Source of the DNA: Strigops habroptila
Taxonomy: Eukaryota; Chordata; Aves; Psittaciformes; Psittacidae
Assembly (NCBI RefSeq): GCF_004027225.2
Contig: NC_044279.2
Span: 44,974,744-45,038,743 of the forward strand
Length of the DNA stretch: 64,000 nt
Direction: 5' to 3'
Shown here: positions 14,301-27,107 of the stretch, in pieces
How the letters are laid out: the number at the start of each line of letters is the position of its first letter
Numbering within the stretch: the first letter of the stretch is position 1
Notes under the pieces: generated by a model
What the model saw: only the letters and a program-made list of their open reading frames with translations
The model's database searches: none
What the model was told of the DNA's origin: nothing
Program-made: the position numbers and the translations under genes

Positions 14301-16020
14301 TTATACATGTCAAGCTGAAGTTCTTAAGTCAGTATGATTTTACAGTGTGGAAAACGCTTGTCTATAGCAACAGTTAGCAAAAATGTAGCGGGAGACATGA
14401 ATAAAATTAGAGAATTAGTTTACAGGTGTTTATTTGTAAGATGGATAATCTAATAGGTGATGACTTTTTGGAGGGATTTTCTTTTTAATAGTAAAAAATA
14501 CAATACAAGCTCAATTTACCATAGAACTGTTTCTTACAAATAGTTCCCATTCTAATGGAAAAAAAAAAAAAAATCCAACCTCCAAAGACGCACTGTTAAC
14601 ATGTCCTCATCTGGATTCCAGTACAGTTGAAAAAGAAAAAAAAAAAAACAAACAAAAACTGAACACAACACAAAAAATCCCTCAGGTTCATAACAGACAT
14701 TGATTGCTTAGACAGAACAGAAAAATAAAAAAGCAGCCGAGGGGGAAAAAAAAAGGTGCATTAGCACTTAGGAATATGTTGCAAACAGCAGCCTGAGTGC
14801 CAAAAACTCTGTTCTGAGGTGCCATATGGGAGAAAAGATCTGTTTTCCAACAAAAGGCATAAAAAATGAACAATTCTCCTGAAGGCTATAAACATTCTTC
14901 CTAATTGTTTCTTTGTGTCCCTCACATTTTTGTCTGAAAACTTCAGTAAACAAGGAGAACAGAAATAACTCCAGATTGTGACATTTTATGCCATTAAAGA
15001 CTGAAAATGTAAAACTGGGTCTATTAAGACAAGTGTGGTGAAGGCAGTTAAGCTACTCAGTGCAGCATTTTGGAAGTGTGGGACAAACAGGAGAAGCTCT
15101 CATAAGAGTCCTAGTAGAGGTACACCCCATTTATGAAATTACAAATTTTATCCTTTAAGGACTGTTTTGGAAGAAAGATGTGGCCTTTTTTTTTTTTTTT
15201 TTTAGCTCATACTGAGACGATGAAGGAGGAAGGAGTCTCTGTTCCAGATTCCTTCAAAGGTTCAAACTGTGTGAGAGAAGGGAATTTAAATCTCTGCTTT
15301 CTTACTCTGAGTTAAACTAAAGTTTCTGTTCTCCTTAAAAGGCTTTTCACGCTCTTTTAATCATCTTGGTCTGTTTAATTACATCATCATACTGAAGAAA
15401 AAAAAATAAGAAAATAAAAAAAAAAAGAAAATTGGAAGGAAAAAAAAATTAGGTGTAGTTTTTGTTTTTCAACTAGCATTGGAAGTACTTATTTGCACCA
15501 GGGTAATTCAAATAAGCATCTGGCCCACAAACTATCCTGGCACAGACAAAGATTTGTTTTCTTTTTTAAGAACTAGGAATTCTTCCAAGACGTTCTGACT
15601 ACTGGGAGCAGAGCATCTGACCAAAGTATGCTCACCAGATGGTCGATGTTTCCATATGGGTAATTATTAAAAAGTTCTAAATCTATACAAACTGGGAAGT
15701 AAGGGTGCGAAAGATTTGCTGTTGTTTTTCAGTTTTAGTTGCCTTTGCAACTAATAAATATGAAAAAAAAACCCCCTAAATTTAATGGGGGAAAAAAAAA
15801 ATAAATATCTCCTCATTTGTTAATTTGTTATTGGAACTGATCTATTGTAAATGGATGATTTTGAAAACTTTAGAAGTAAAAGCTTTTTTTCTTTTCTTTT
15901 TCTTTTTTTTTTCTTTTGTTTCCTTGGTATCTTTATTACTTTGCTATTTGAAAACTTGCTACAATAAAATGTGATAACTCCACAAATAATGGCACAAATG
16001 TTTTGTGTAGGGAAGGAAAT
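8350..16020. other. AT-rich noncoding DNA
   Basis: No gene or classified repeat is supported. It contains several T or A runs of 13-18 bases (8582-8598, 11885-11901, 14562-14574, 15186-15203). A region near 10440-11040 is less AT-rich and open in some frames, but it shows no recognisable protein. A small exon-like match at 11932-11968 is treated as a finding. Confidence 0.5.
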
Positions 16021-16170
16021 ATGAAAGAAAAAGGTGCCTGTTTTAAGGCCCAGCAGAAGGTTTTGTACAGCCAGCTCCCCACCAGCTACTACTGCCTGGT
16101 GGAGCAGGACCAGGGCAGTGTGGAGCAATACCAGGTGCCCAGCCTGTCAGAGTATTTAAAATACTGCTGA
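16021..16170 (+). CDS. Short open frame with coding-like composition, unidentified
   Basis: An ATG-to-TGA frame of 49 residues. From about residue 8 onward it uses mainly C/G-ending codons and reads as ordinary soluble protein (rich in Q, Y, S, L), unlike the AT-rich low-complexity frames around it. I do not recognise it. There is no clear splice acceptor or donor bounding it and no second exon nearby. It could be a fragment of a processed pseudogene, a piece of an old repeat, or chance within a GC-richer patch. The opposite strand is also open here (15820-16128), which weakens the coding case. Confidence 0.15.
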   Translation: MKEKGACFKAQQKVLYSQLPTSYYCLVEQDQGSVEQYQVPSLSEYLKYC

Positions 16171-16860
16171 AAGCAGGTTTACACAAAGATGTCGCATTGA
16201 GAGTGGCTTTGATGAGCTCTTCTGTTCCAGATTAGCCACTGTTGGGGCTGTAACTTTAAGGAAAGTGAGGAGAGGGGAATACAACAAAAGCTGGTAAGTG
16301 GTAAGGTTTTAAACCTCAGCTGTCAGCTAGCTGGATGCAAGTTAGAGGCCTACGGTGCTATAATGCATGTCCAAGAGTCTTCTAGGTGATATAGGATGCC
16401 AAGTTTGGCTCCAGTATCCAATTTCAGCAGGAGTAGGCGCCTCTCTAACTTAAACATCTGTATAAATTTTTGCTGGGTTAGTAACTTATCTCAGATTTAA
16501 AACCACGTAGGCAGCCAGAGCATATATCTACACAGCATGGTGTAGTTTGACCAGAAAGCAAGCTGGTTTACACAATAGAAGATTTATTGCTGAAGTGGCA
16601 TAGCAAAATAGTGTGGAGTTAATAGAAAAGTTCCCACTAAGTGCAGTGAGCGTTAGATCACGTATCCACAGAGGTACATGAAATGAAAGAAATGTCACAG
16701 TGACAAGGTAGGGCAGCAGGAGAAAATGTTCTTTAGCTTTCTTCGTACTGAACTTGAAATATCTAAGACAGCTTCTAATCCCCTCTCTCATGCTCCCCTC
16801 TCTACCAGAAACCTATTGCTTAAAATGCCTTTCTGTTTATTTGTTTGTGGGTTTTTTTTA
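16171..16860. other. Noncoding gap before CR1 copy A
   Basis: Nothing recognisable. An 87-codon minus frame (16528-16791) shows no domain and is probably chance. Confidence 0.5.
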
Positions 16861-18250
16861 GAATCATAGAAACATAGAAGAGTTAGGGTTGGAAAGGACC
16901 TTAAGATCATCTAGTTCCAACCCCCCTGCCATGGGCAGGGACACCTTGCCCTAAACCATGTGGTCCAAGGCTCTGTCCAACCTGGCCTTGAACACCGCCA
17001 GGGATGGAGCATTCGCAACTTCCTTGGGCAACCCATTCCAGTGCTTCACCACCCTCACTGTAAAGAACTTCATCCTTATATCTAATCTAAACTTCCCCTG
17101 TTTAAGTTTGAACCCATTACCCCTTGTCCTACCACTACAGTCCCTAAGGAAGAGTCCCTCCCCAGCATCCTTATAGGCCCTCTTCAGATACTGGAGGGCT
17201 GCTATGAGGTCTCCACGCAGCCTTCTCTTCTCCAGGCTGAACAGCCCCAACTCTCTCAGCCTGTCTTCATACGGGAGGTGCTCTAGCCTCTTATCATCCT
17301 CGTGGCCCTCCTCTGGACTTGCTCTAACAGCTCCATGTCTTGTTTATGTTGAGGACAGCAGAACTGTACACAGTACTCCAAGTGAGGTCTCACGAGAGCA
17401 GAGTAGAGGGGCAGGATCACCTCCTTTAACCTGCTGGTCACGCTTCTCTTGATGCAGCCCAGGATATGGTTGGCTTTCTGGGCTGCAAGTGCACACTGAA
17501 GCCGGCTCATGTTAAGCTTCTCGTCAACCAACACCCCCAAGTCCTTCTCCACAGGGCTGCTCTGAATCTGTTCTCCACCCAACCTGTAGCAGTGCCTGGA
17601 ATTGCCCTGACCCAGGTGTAGGACCTTACACTTGGCTTGGTTAAACTTCATGAGGTTGGCATCGGCCCACCACACAAGCGTGTCAAGGTCCCTCTGGATG
17701 GCATCCCTTCTCTTCAGCGTATGAACCGAACCACACAGCTTGGTGTCTTCGGCAAACTTGCTGAGGGCGTGCTCAATCCCACTGTCCATGTCACTGACAA
17801 AGATGTTGAACAAGACTGGTCCCAACACTGATCCCTGAGGGACACCATTTGTTACTATTTTCCAACTGGCCATTGAGCAGTTGACCACAACTCTTTGTTT
17901 GTGGCCATCGAGCCAGTTCTTTATCCACTGAGTGGTCCATCTATCAAATTGATGTCTCTCCAATTTAGAGACAAGGATGTCGTGTGGGACAGTGTTGAAC
18001 ACTTTGCACAAGTCCAGGTAGATGACTTCAACTGCTCTGCCCCTGTGCATCAGTTCCGTGGCTCCATCATAGAAGGCCACCAAATTGGTCAGGCAGGATT
18101 TCCCCTTAGTGAAGCCATGTTGGCTGTCACCAACCACCTTGTTGTTTTTCATGTGCCTTAGCATGCTTTCCAGGAGAATCTGCTCCAAGACTTTGCCAGG
18201 CACAGAGGTGAGGCTGAGTGGTCTGTAGTTCCCCGGGTCTTCCACCTTTC
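16861..18250 (-). mobile_element. CR1 LINE copy A, 5'-truncated
   Basis: The element is read on the minus strand. The left edge carries the CR1 3' end: degenerate octamers of the ATTCTATG type (plus GAATCATAGAAACATAG). The body encodes the C-terminal half of the CR1 ORF2 reverse transcriptase and its tail. The 5' edge falls in the region just before the RT core, where alignment to copies B and C fails at a run of about ten A (minus strand). CR1 copies are usually 5'-truncated in this way. No target duplication was found, which is normal for CR1. It is less like copies B and C than they are like each other. Confidence 0.92.
16951..18250 (-). pseudogene. CR1 ORF2 reverse transcriptase fragment, frameshifted
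   Basis: The frame from 18250 to 17283 (part of an open frame that runs by chance out to 18353) contains the RT core: [27 protein letters not shown], the VIYLDL palm strand (normally with a following F.D pair), [10 protein letters not shown], and the catalytic-loop segment FAEDTKL. The first aspartate of the usual FADD is glutamate here (codon at plus 17748-17750). The frame then breaks: near 17288 one C of a CCC run present in copies B and C is missing. The C-terminal part continues in another frame from 17250 to 16951, ending [11 protein letters not shown]. With no endonuclease, a changed active site and a frameshift it cannot be active. Confidence 0.88.
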
Positions 18251-21200
18251 TTTTTTTTTTCAATGTGTGTGTGCCTGCAGTGAATGAGGGAGTAGCAAAA
18301 TGAGGATATGAAGAAGGTGGTGTCAGAAATAGTTGACGTAGAAATACAAACATTTTCCCCTCTCTCCCAGATAGAGATAGGAAATCTATCTCTGTGAAAA
18401 TAAGTAGATAAAAACAACTACTAGTGGCTAATTATCAAAACTATGAGATATATTGACTGGAACTTTGCAATATTTTCTTCTTTAGGACAGTGGAAGATAA
18501 CTGTTCAATCTTTCATAAGCAGGAGCATAAAAAGCACAAAAAGATAAAAGTTCATTGAACTAAATGCAAACCTGATAGGGATCTGACTTAATTTTGTAGT
18601 GGTGTTATAAATACATGATACGAAGAAACTGGGTTTCATGAAGTTAAACTGGAGAAACGTGAGGCCTTGGTGCTGGCAGGGAAAATGAAAGCTTGGGAAA
18701 GGGAATTTTTCCAGTAACATGGTCTTAGTTGTGCATTTTTTTCCTCACAAAGTCCTGAAACAAAGATACTCCAGTGTTTTTTAGAATAAATAAATGCTTA
18801 AATACACCGTTATAGCTTAAACGTCTTTTCTTAAATATGTAATAAGTACATTGGTAGAATCCAGTTTCATACCAGAATACACACTGGTTCCTAATCCTTT
18901 GTTCTAGAATATTTATGCTAAAGCTATTGAAAAGAGCAAATATATTTCCTCAGTTTGAAAGAGAAAAAGTAAGCTTTCAAATGGAACAAGACAAGAAAAA
19001 TATTTTAGCAATAGTTTATCATTAAGGTAAATATATTATTTATAATCAATATTCAGGAAAAGTAACATCTATTTACAAAATTCTTGCAACAGCTAGGCAG
19101 GAGATATTACTCTAGAGATTATGTTCTATGGAATTGGCTTAGTGTCAGAAGAAAGAGTGATTAACTGTAGAAAAGTTAATGTCGAAATTATTTCTGATGC
19201 ACTGTTTGATCAAAATATGGTTTCTCCCCTTAGCCAGAGAGCTAAGTGCAGAAGTCTTTGGTGCAGAAGGCATCTATAGATGTGGATTTTGCAACTTTTT
19301 TGTTAATGCACGTATGCACACGCACACTGCTACTTACCTGAAAAGCCTTACCGGACTTCTTGTTTGTTTCTGTGTGAGGAGCAGTTAACACAAACATGCT
19401 TGAGCAAACATTTTATCTCCTTTGATGGAACATATTGTATATCTCATTTTTAATGCTTAAAAATAATAGACTTTTAAAAAAATTTTTTGGTGGTGTTGTG
19501 TCATTTATTCCCCAAATGTTTCTGCATAAACTAAAACTGCTCCTTTCCAAAAGAAAAATACAAGTGTGCAGATGGGAGTGAGCTAAGGTATTCGGAAAAA
19601 GGAGGATTACTTTTCTATTTTAAAATACAGTTTTGAAGGAGAGAAGTGAGGAAACAAACTGAAGAATTTTTATCTTTGAAAGTAGCAGACAACCACTAGA
19701 AACAATACCTGTTTTGGGCTTTTTTTCATCCTTAAAAGATGCTATTCAGCACTGTGGAGGAGAGAAGAAACCTGCCTCACTTTGCAAATGCAAAACCAGA
19801 ATGCTGCCAGGATCCATTTGCGGGAGTGATTAACAAAACCAGTTTGCTTTATGAGATTTTCATAGAGCTTAAAATTGTATGCAAATAATTTTGACAAAAT
19901 CAGATAGTGCAACTTGAGATTTATACAACAAAAAAAGAATTAGCAGTTCTCCCTTAAATGGGTGTCTCCTTATAGCATGCTTATTGTCTTCTCAGCAGAT
20001 GTGGCATTTAAATGTAGTGAGTAATGGCCAAATGAAGGAAGCAATTCTGAGAAATAAATGACAGTAACAGTCACAGTTTCCTAAATGGAGGTGAAAGTGG
20101 ATTGACAATATTTACCCAAGATGATGTTCATTTATTCCATATTGATATTAAACAGAGAGAGGAATACCTGTGTGTGGGTGAATATGTAACATGAAATTAG
20201 AATAGACTCTAAAGTTGCAGACGAGCTGAAATATGCCAGGTGACATCAGTGCAAAACAAGGGACTTGTCGTAGCAGCAAATATTGGTGTAAGGGTTTAAC
20301 TTTTACCTTAAGATCTCTGCTCTTAGTGGTGCAAGGTATACTAAGGAAAAAAACCCAACAGAACATTTTAAACTGCATCTCTAGAGTGCCATTTGGGCAG
20401 GAACTCTAAATCTAGGTTATCAGAACAAGGTAAACATACATTTGAGAAAGCACAGTATACAATAACTTGTCAAATTTCCATTATGCTGTGTCCTCTTGGG
20501 TTATATGCACTTTTGGCCCAAGTTAAACAATTGAAAACGTGGTACCTACAGTTAAAAAAACCCTGAATGGTACTGTGGTTAAAGAGAAGGGCATTAAGCC
20601 AAAAAGTCTTTACATATCTCACATTTATTTTGAAAAATATTACAGGTATTGTAGCAAGGATAGTAACTACTCCTTGCTACATTTCCACCCACACTCTGGT
20701 AGACATAAGTATTCCATTGCTGCAGTACAGCAGGCTGGACATGGGGCAACTGTTGTTCTTTGTGCACTACTTCAATGTGCATGCCCAAGGCAATACTTTG
20801 AAGACTGAATCTATTATTTTTATTGAAACAGCAAAAAAGCAGTTCTAGGGGACATCACAGGCTCCCTGTTGCTGTAAAAGTGTTAATACAATGATGGTAC
20901 TCTGACAAACAGCCATCTTTAAATGATAAGTTAGTTTAAGTGCAGTCATACAGCAGAAATATACACACATAATATTCATTTAACCTTTTCTTGCAGTCAT
21001 GGTATTTTAATCTTTTTTACTTATATTGTTCAGGACAGATGAAGCCTGATCACCTTTGAACCTGGTTTTAAAAATTAATTACATAGCAGTTACTTTTTCC
21101 CTGGCAAATTTTCTTTTTTTACTGCTCGATATAGTTATCTAGAAAGAAAACCCACTCTAGTAACACCAAGGGAGAGCCCAAGAAACTGAACACTGTGCTT

Positions 21201-22288
21201 AGGCTAGTTTTCAAAAAATAATACGTTTGTTAAGAAATGGGAACATTTCTTAAAGTACAAACACTGTGCCTTTGAGACTGAGAATTTGCAGCCTGGGATT
21301 TCCATGGCTGCCAGGCAGGTTTTCCTGAACTGGCAAAAGCAAGACCAATGTTAATGAGTAAACAGCAAGATAGAAGGAAGGCAGCTATTTAACCAGCTGA
21401 ATGGAGGAAATGAGCATCAGCTTTTGATGTTCAGCTTTACTCATTAAATGTGAAACTCTTACATAAGCCCAGCAAAGGGCTGGCAAAGGGTTTAACAATA
21501 TAACCCTACTTAAAGTACTTTCAAGTTCTATGTGGAATTTTAAACACCTTTTTACAACTGTCAGGACAAAGTGAAATTTTATTTGGAACAGTGTAGTAGG
21601 TAGTATGACAGTTGAAAAACATCTAGAAATGTGGCTGAAAAATAGCATAGTATCTGCCCAGATGTCAATTTAATAACAAACTATTCTTATGAAGATGTTA
21701 TTGTCATTAATATTTCTCTGTACTTAATTTAATCTTTCAACTAACATGTAATAAATAATGCTTTAGATTCCAGGTGGAGATTCATATTCCTTATTTTAAA
21801 GCTGAACAGATTATTTTCATTGAAATTGCAGGATAGTATTTATGAAGAAGATACTGAACATCCCTACTGTGAAGAGTGGTGCTGCTGATAGGAAATTATC
21901 TGTAAAGGTTTATAAGTATCGTATGTTTTTATCTAGATTTATATGTAACCATGCAAAAGAAACAGATCTCCTGTGTCTCTAATTATCCAGGAAATGAACA
22001 TTCAGGGCAAAGCACTAACATAGTCTCCTACCATAGTCAGTAAAGAGAAACAGGTCTAAGAAACCATTGCACACTGAGACGATTCTGGATGTGTTTCTTC
22101 TTTCAATTTTTTGCAGCAACCTAGCCTCAGTCTACGTGCCTAACAGTGCTGCTAAAGGACATGAATACCTAGGTGACACAGACTGTATTTGCTATGACAA
22201 AACTAGTAAAAGATGCAAGAACTTGGGAAACGTCATTCAAAAATATCAAAACATCTGTTTGGAGACTATTTTCATTTCAGCCTTCCAG
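18251..22288. other. AT-rich noncoding DNA
   Basis: No gene or classified repeat is supported. Open frames are short and show no domain. Overlapping frames at 20539-20848 lie on both strands and are read as chance. Confidence 0.55.
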
Positions 22289-22293
22289 GATGG
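22289..22293. repeat. Candidate target-site duplication, left (GATGG)
   Basis: Five bases directly before the proposed TG start of the ERVL-like LTR, matched at 23062-23066. A 5-bp duplication is the ERVL norm, but a 5-base match can arise by chance. Confidence 0.45.
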
Positions 22294-23061
22294 TGAAGTG
22301 CTAGGGCATGAACAACAGGCCCAAGCCAGAATTGACTTCTAGATGAATCCTGTGCATTGTATGATCAATGCCCTTTGTGCTAGTTGACATAAGACAGAAT
22401 GATAAACTGCTGATGCTGATGTTTTGATACAGATAAACCTTGTATATAGACTCAACAAACTGCTTATGCTAGCTGTTTTAATAAAATAGACACTGTAGGT
22501 CTGATGACTCTTGCGAGGATTCTGAGCAATTGTCTGCAAGGTATTTTAAGAAACCCACCAACCGCGCCCTGGGGTCTGGCCAAGCCCTGGTCTTGGTTGG
22601 TCAGAGGGTGTAGCACCAGATATTTCCGCACAAAAGAATATGCAAGTCATTCTGACTTGCTAATTTGGGTCTACAAAAGCTGGACCCTTTTGCAGCTACT
22701 TTGGAGACCTCCTCTATGGGTGGACGCACCATGAAGAACTTCCCGATTGCCGAGAGAGATTCCCCAAATCCTCGCTGCAACAGGGGCTCCCCAGTGACTG
22801 CAGATCTGGATGATGGTAACGTATTTAAGCAATTGCTGGTGTATTTTTTTCTTAATCATTATTCTCTTTCTTTTATAGTAATGATTAAGTGCATTGCCTT
22901 GCTTATTTTGTTTGTTGCTTAAACCTAGAGCATAACAAGTTAATTGTGTTATCAAATATATAATTTTATTCCTATATTATCTTAATATTAATAGTAAAAT
23001 ACGATCATTCTTTACGTTGGTGCCTGTGTCCTTCCTATTGCCCCCATCTATCAGCAAAACA
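22294..23061 (+). mobile_element. Solo LTR, ERVL-like
   Basis: A 768-bp block. Its right half (about 22600-23061) reads like the U3/R/U5 of avian ERVL LTRs as I remember them: a GC-richer segment with TGGGTGGACGCACCATGAAG, then CAAATCCTCGCTGCAAC, GATGGTAACGTATTTAAGCA, an AT-rich stretch with AGTAAA, and a 3' end of the type TACGTTGGTG...TTGCCCCCAT...GCAAAACA. The end CA is followed by GATGG, also found just before a TG at 22294, giving the 5-bp duplication expected for ERVL. The left boundary is less certain than the right one, since TG is a weak cue. No internal retroviral genes are attached, so it is a solo LTR. The open frames at 22504-22955 fall inside it and are not genes. Confidence 0.6.
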
Positions 23062-23066
23062 GATGG
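23062..23066. repeat. Candidate target-site duplication, right (GATGG)
   Basis: Matches 22289-22293 and directly follows the CA end of the ERVL-like LTR. Confidence 0.45.
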
Positions 23067-26000
23067 CTACAACTGAAATGGAAAAGGTAAGACAAATATT
23101 TGTTTATATATATACATAAAAACTATTTTACAAAATCAACATTTTCAGTCTTTTATGATATATAGGTCAATCCTGCTTCCAGTAAAAGGAGTGGAAATTT
23201 TGTAGTTTTAATCTCCAAGGATTAAGGAGAGAAGAACAAGGACTAAGCCCCTTGTTTTACTTTGAAAAGCTGATGGAGTGATAGAGACACTCCAATTCAT
23301 TTGTCTTTCTATACAGAATATGATATCAAAATCACTCAATCTGTTTTCAGTATAATACGTATTTTCCACCATGTTTTGCAAAACATTATACTTACTTACT
23401 TTCGTATTTGAGGATATGACACTCCTTGAGCTCATGATACATGATCTGCATTAGTGCTCATATTTTAATACTTATTGAACTATGGCTTAACAGAACTGCA
23501 AATTTACCGTGAGAGTAGTAAGTGCTATCATCTCCATCAGAATCTCTGAAATGCTTCACAATGAAAGCTGAAGTTTTGAAGATGGTTAGACATGGTTTTC
23601 TTTTTGTTTTTTTTTTTTTCTTTAATAGTTTTCCAAGATAAAATATTTTGTAAGGTGTTATGGTTTGCTCTTTATTTAAATTTTAATTATGCAATAATGA
23701 ACAAGTTCCCTGTTTCCCTTTATAAAAGCAAAAACATGTCTAACACAGGAGAATACTGAGCAGAAAGAAAAAGAGCATCATATTAGAACATTGACCTAAA
23801 AATAACACATTCATATAACACTTTAGTGAATTGAATTATTTTTAATATAGTACATACAGTAAATATGTTATCACCATTTTGCCTAAAAATTACTGTCTTC
23901 TGCATTTGTTTATTTTGCACTGAACTATGGGCTCAGTTCTTCTTTTAATTCACAGTGAGCAGTATTTTCTTCCCAAGAATTCCGTATGTCAGAGGGATTA
24001 CACTATGTGAAGAAAGAAGACAAAACGGCTTTTAGTTCAGAAAAATAAAAATGTCCCAGGGACATTATATAATGAGGAATCCCAAACAGTGCCAATAGGA
24101 ACAATACATATACGTTAGTGAAGAATAGATCCATCACTGTGCCGACCACAGTGTGATATTTTCAGTATTGGCATTTCAGTGTGAAAATATTGATGTTTAG
24201 TCTTCAGTCCACAAATGAACCCAGGAAATACACACCAACAGAACCAACAGTATACACCAACGAACGGAGCTTTGTGATGCTGATAATGTTCTGTTTTATC
24301 ACTGAAAAAAAAGGAAATCCAAAATTTGAGAAGTATTAGTGAACATACGCATGTCTGATTAAGTAATTCTCTTTTCAAGGAAATCACTTTTCTTAGCACA
24401 TGAAGAAAGAAAACAAACCTTCAAACATATTTTTCTGAAATCTGTCTTTTTTTTGCAGCTTTGTTTTTGTTGTTGTTTTGTTTTTTGGCAACCTTGTTGA
24501 TGTGAATGAGTTGGATGAAATATGCATTCTGTGAAGGAGATCTGGGACCTATGCATTGAAGTGAGTGCTCAAAACACTAGCTTACAGAACTGCATTCTTG
24601 CATTTCCTGCAATAAACATATTGTTAATTATTTTTTTCCAAATCAAATCAAATTCAACAGGAAGACTGGTGCATGCCTCTCATTCCCAGCACATACCACT
24701 ATCCACACCTAAGGAAAGCTTCCTTTGAGGGAACTCCTTTGAGGCTTTGACCCTCTCAGACTAGTAACAGCCAGATGAGTGTTCTTTCTCACTGCTAAGC
24801 CATGATATCAAAGATCAGACTCATTACTACTGTGGATTCAAAAAGGAAAGCAGTTTTGTTCAACTGATAATTCAAAAATATCATGTAAGTCACTTCAGGT
24901 TTGTGTTAAGAGCATTTAATTTGTACTAGCCACTCATTTTGATTACAAGAAAATTTTAAACCTCAGGGTAAGTATATTTTCCATTCTAATTTAGAAGACT
25001 GAGTAGGACTGCAAATAAAAGTAAGGGCAACGTTCCTGGTCAACCTTGTTATGTTTGCTTTGGTACTAATAGTTAATGATCAAGGAAAGGAAAAATAGAA
25101 GAGTAACAGTTCATGAAAAAAATCAGTGTTCACTAATGATTGATTATCAACTAGTTACTGGAAGATCACTGTTAAAAAGTTTTTCATAAGTATTCATAAC
25201 CATTTGAGATTAGCAAATATTTTTAATTTTTAAAATATTGCTTTGTTTTCCTTTACAGAGTGAACATGTATGCTGCTTTTAATCTATTTTACTGAAGATA
25301 TATATATAAATAATAGAGAGATTTAGGTGTGCATTAAGAAACAAAAACTCTATTTGACAAGAGGGTGCTTTTCTGACTTATGTCCAAGTATACATCAGAA
25401 GATATATTTTAAAATGTACCTTTTCTCTGTATTGGGGGATTTTCCAAACTTGAGCCTGAATTTATCGTGATTTATGAACCAGGAAAAGTAACTGCATTGT
25501 TGTTTTGTGTAGATTTTTGAATAATTTATCCTACCCATAGCCGTGTTAGGTTTGGATGTACTGAGTATAGTTATTTGTTCACTCTTGGTCAGTGTGGGCA
25601 TTCTTGAAACTTAACCCTTGCCTTCCAGGTTTAAGTAAAACCCATACATGCAGTTGGTAACCACAGTACTCATAAGATTGCCAAGACAGTGTTCATCTGT
25701 GTCACACTTGATACTCATGGATTTCTTAGTGTGTCTTCTGAGAAAGTCTGGATAATTTCTTAGAGGACCTTTCCCCTAGATTCTGCTCATCCAAATGTAT
25801 GCATAATAGTATAAATCATATAGCTATACAACCTCCCTGGGTGATGCACTAAAAGCCCAGAGCCAATATTGCAGTCATGAGGACTGAGGGAACTTTTCTG
25901 CTTATTGGCTAAAGCCAGGCAAAATAAGCTTACAGGGAATAACCAGAGGTAGTGGGAAGATGTCTACAAAACTAACATGATCAGAATTAGAAAACCGAAG

Positions 26001-27107
26001 GAAAAAAAAACAAACCAGAACGTAAACTTATCAACATATTAACTTTTCATCGAATCAGGATTCTTAATTTTGTGTTTGGTCTATTGACTAGAGATCATCT
26101 GAGAAAGACTGGTGATTACTTTCACCTCCAATTGGTTAGCCTGGTACACTTTACATTTGTATCATACATGGACTGTACATGTAGATATGGAAGGCATAAC
26201 AGGCCTTGGAAAGTATGCTGTAGTGTTCGGCTATGTGCAAATTTCTCACGGGGGTACTGCATATTGTGAAGGAACAGAAAATGTTGAAGCTGAGATTTTT
26301 TAAGATGCCTGCCTAAGAAAACAGTGTTGCCCTTGAGGTGCTTGGGTTTGATAGTGACATCTGTACTCAAGCAGAATGCTTGCTTACTGTGAGGCATTTT
26401 TTTCAAAAAATTGGTCCCCTAAGTAGTATAGAATCCAAGTAGTGTGCATTTTAGTGAAAGGACCCAGGAAAAAGAACAAAAGGTATTTGTTGAGACAGAA
26501 TAACAGATGCAATTGTCTATTTTATACAGAATTGTCATGTCAGATTTATAATTTTACATACATTCCCATTTGAAAAGGAGTTGCAATGATTAGCCGCACT
26601 ATTTTCTTACAGTGCTCAGAATGAAACTGCCAGTTTCAGGGAAGATTTCCTTGTCACAACTGCCTTTAAAAGAAACACATCACCAGCTATGGTACAAATG
26701 CATACTACCACAACATTTTAAATTTATATATGGGTAAAGTGCAATCCAATTTCTTTTCACAACGAACTGGTCATAGCTTTAAATCTTTTGGTAATTATAG
26801 GATGTTTTGTTTAGTCCTGTTTAGTCCAGAAGATCTCTTTCACAGAGAAATGTTAATAAAAAAGGGGTTCAAGATCTCAAGTGAGGTTTGAGAACTTTGC
26901 ATTTCCTATAAAATACAAAAATGTCAACAAATAAGTGTTTGTATATTGCCTGGCCAAGCTAGTAAAAAATAAATTGCTTGTTTTGTGATTTCCCCAGATT
27001 TTCTGTGTCTCTAGTGAAGAGCTGGAAATATCAGTTTTTCTAGGGAATGGCACCAGTTGGGACCCAGCTGACTGTATGCATTCTGTATCTTCTCAGGTGG
27101 CTTTACT
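23067..27107. other. MGAT4C 3' UTR and flanking noncoding DNA
   Basis: Directly downstream of the MGAT4C stop on the minus strand. The 3' UTR must begin at 27107 and run leftward, but I cannot place its end. From 26041 to 27106 there is no canonical AATAAA on the minus strand, only the variant TATAAA (for example plus 26543-26552 and 26702-26709). No second gene is supported. The frames at 26072-26303 are short and unassigned. Confidence 0.5.

Noticed and set aside
17204..18161. Plus-strand open frames across CR1 copy A, with equivalents in copies B and C
   Set aside because: They are antisense shadows of the CR1 reverse transcriptase and repeat at the same relative positions in every copy.
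22504..22955. Overlapping open frames that could be taken for a gene
   Set aside because: They fall inside the ERVL-like LTR and have no coding character.
26112..26303. Frame with GKYAVVFGYV, which superficially resembles a nucleotide-binding strand
   Set aside because: Only about ten residues look suggestive. No family signature follows, and stops appear right after.
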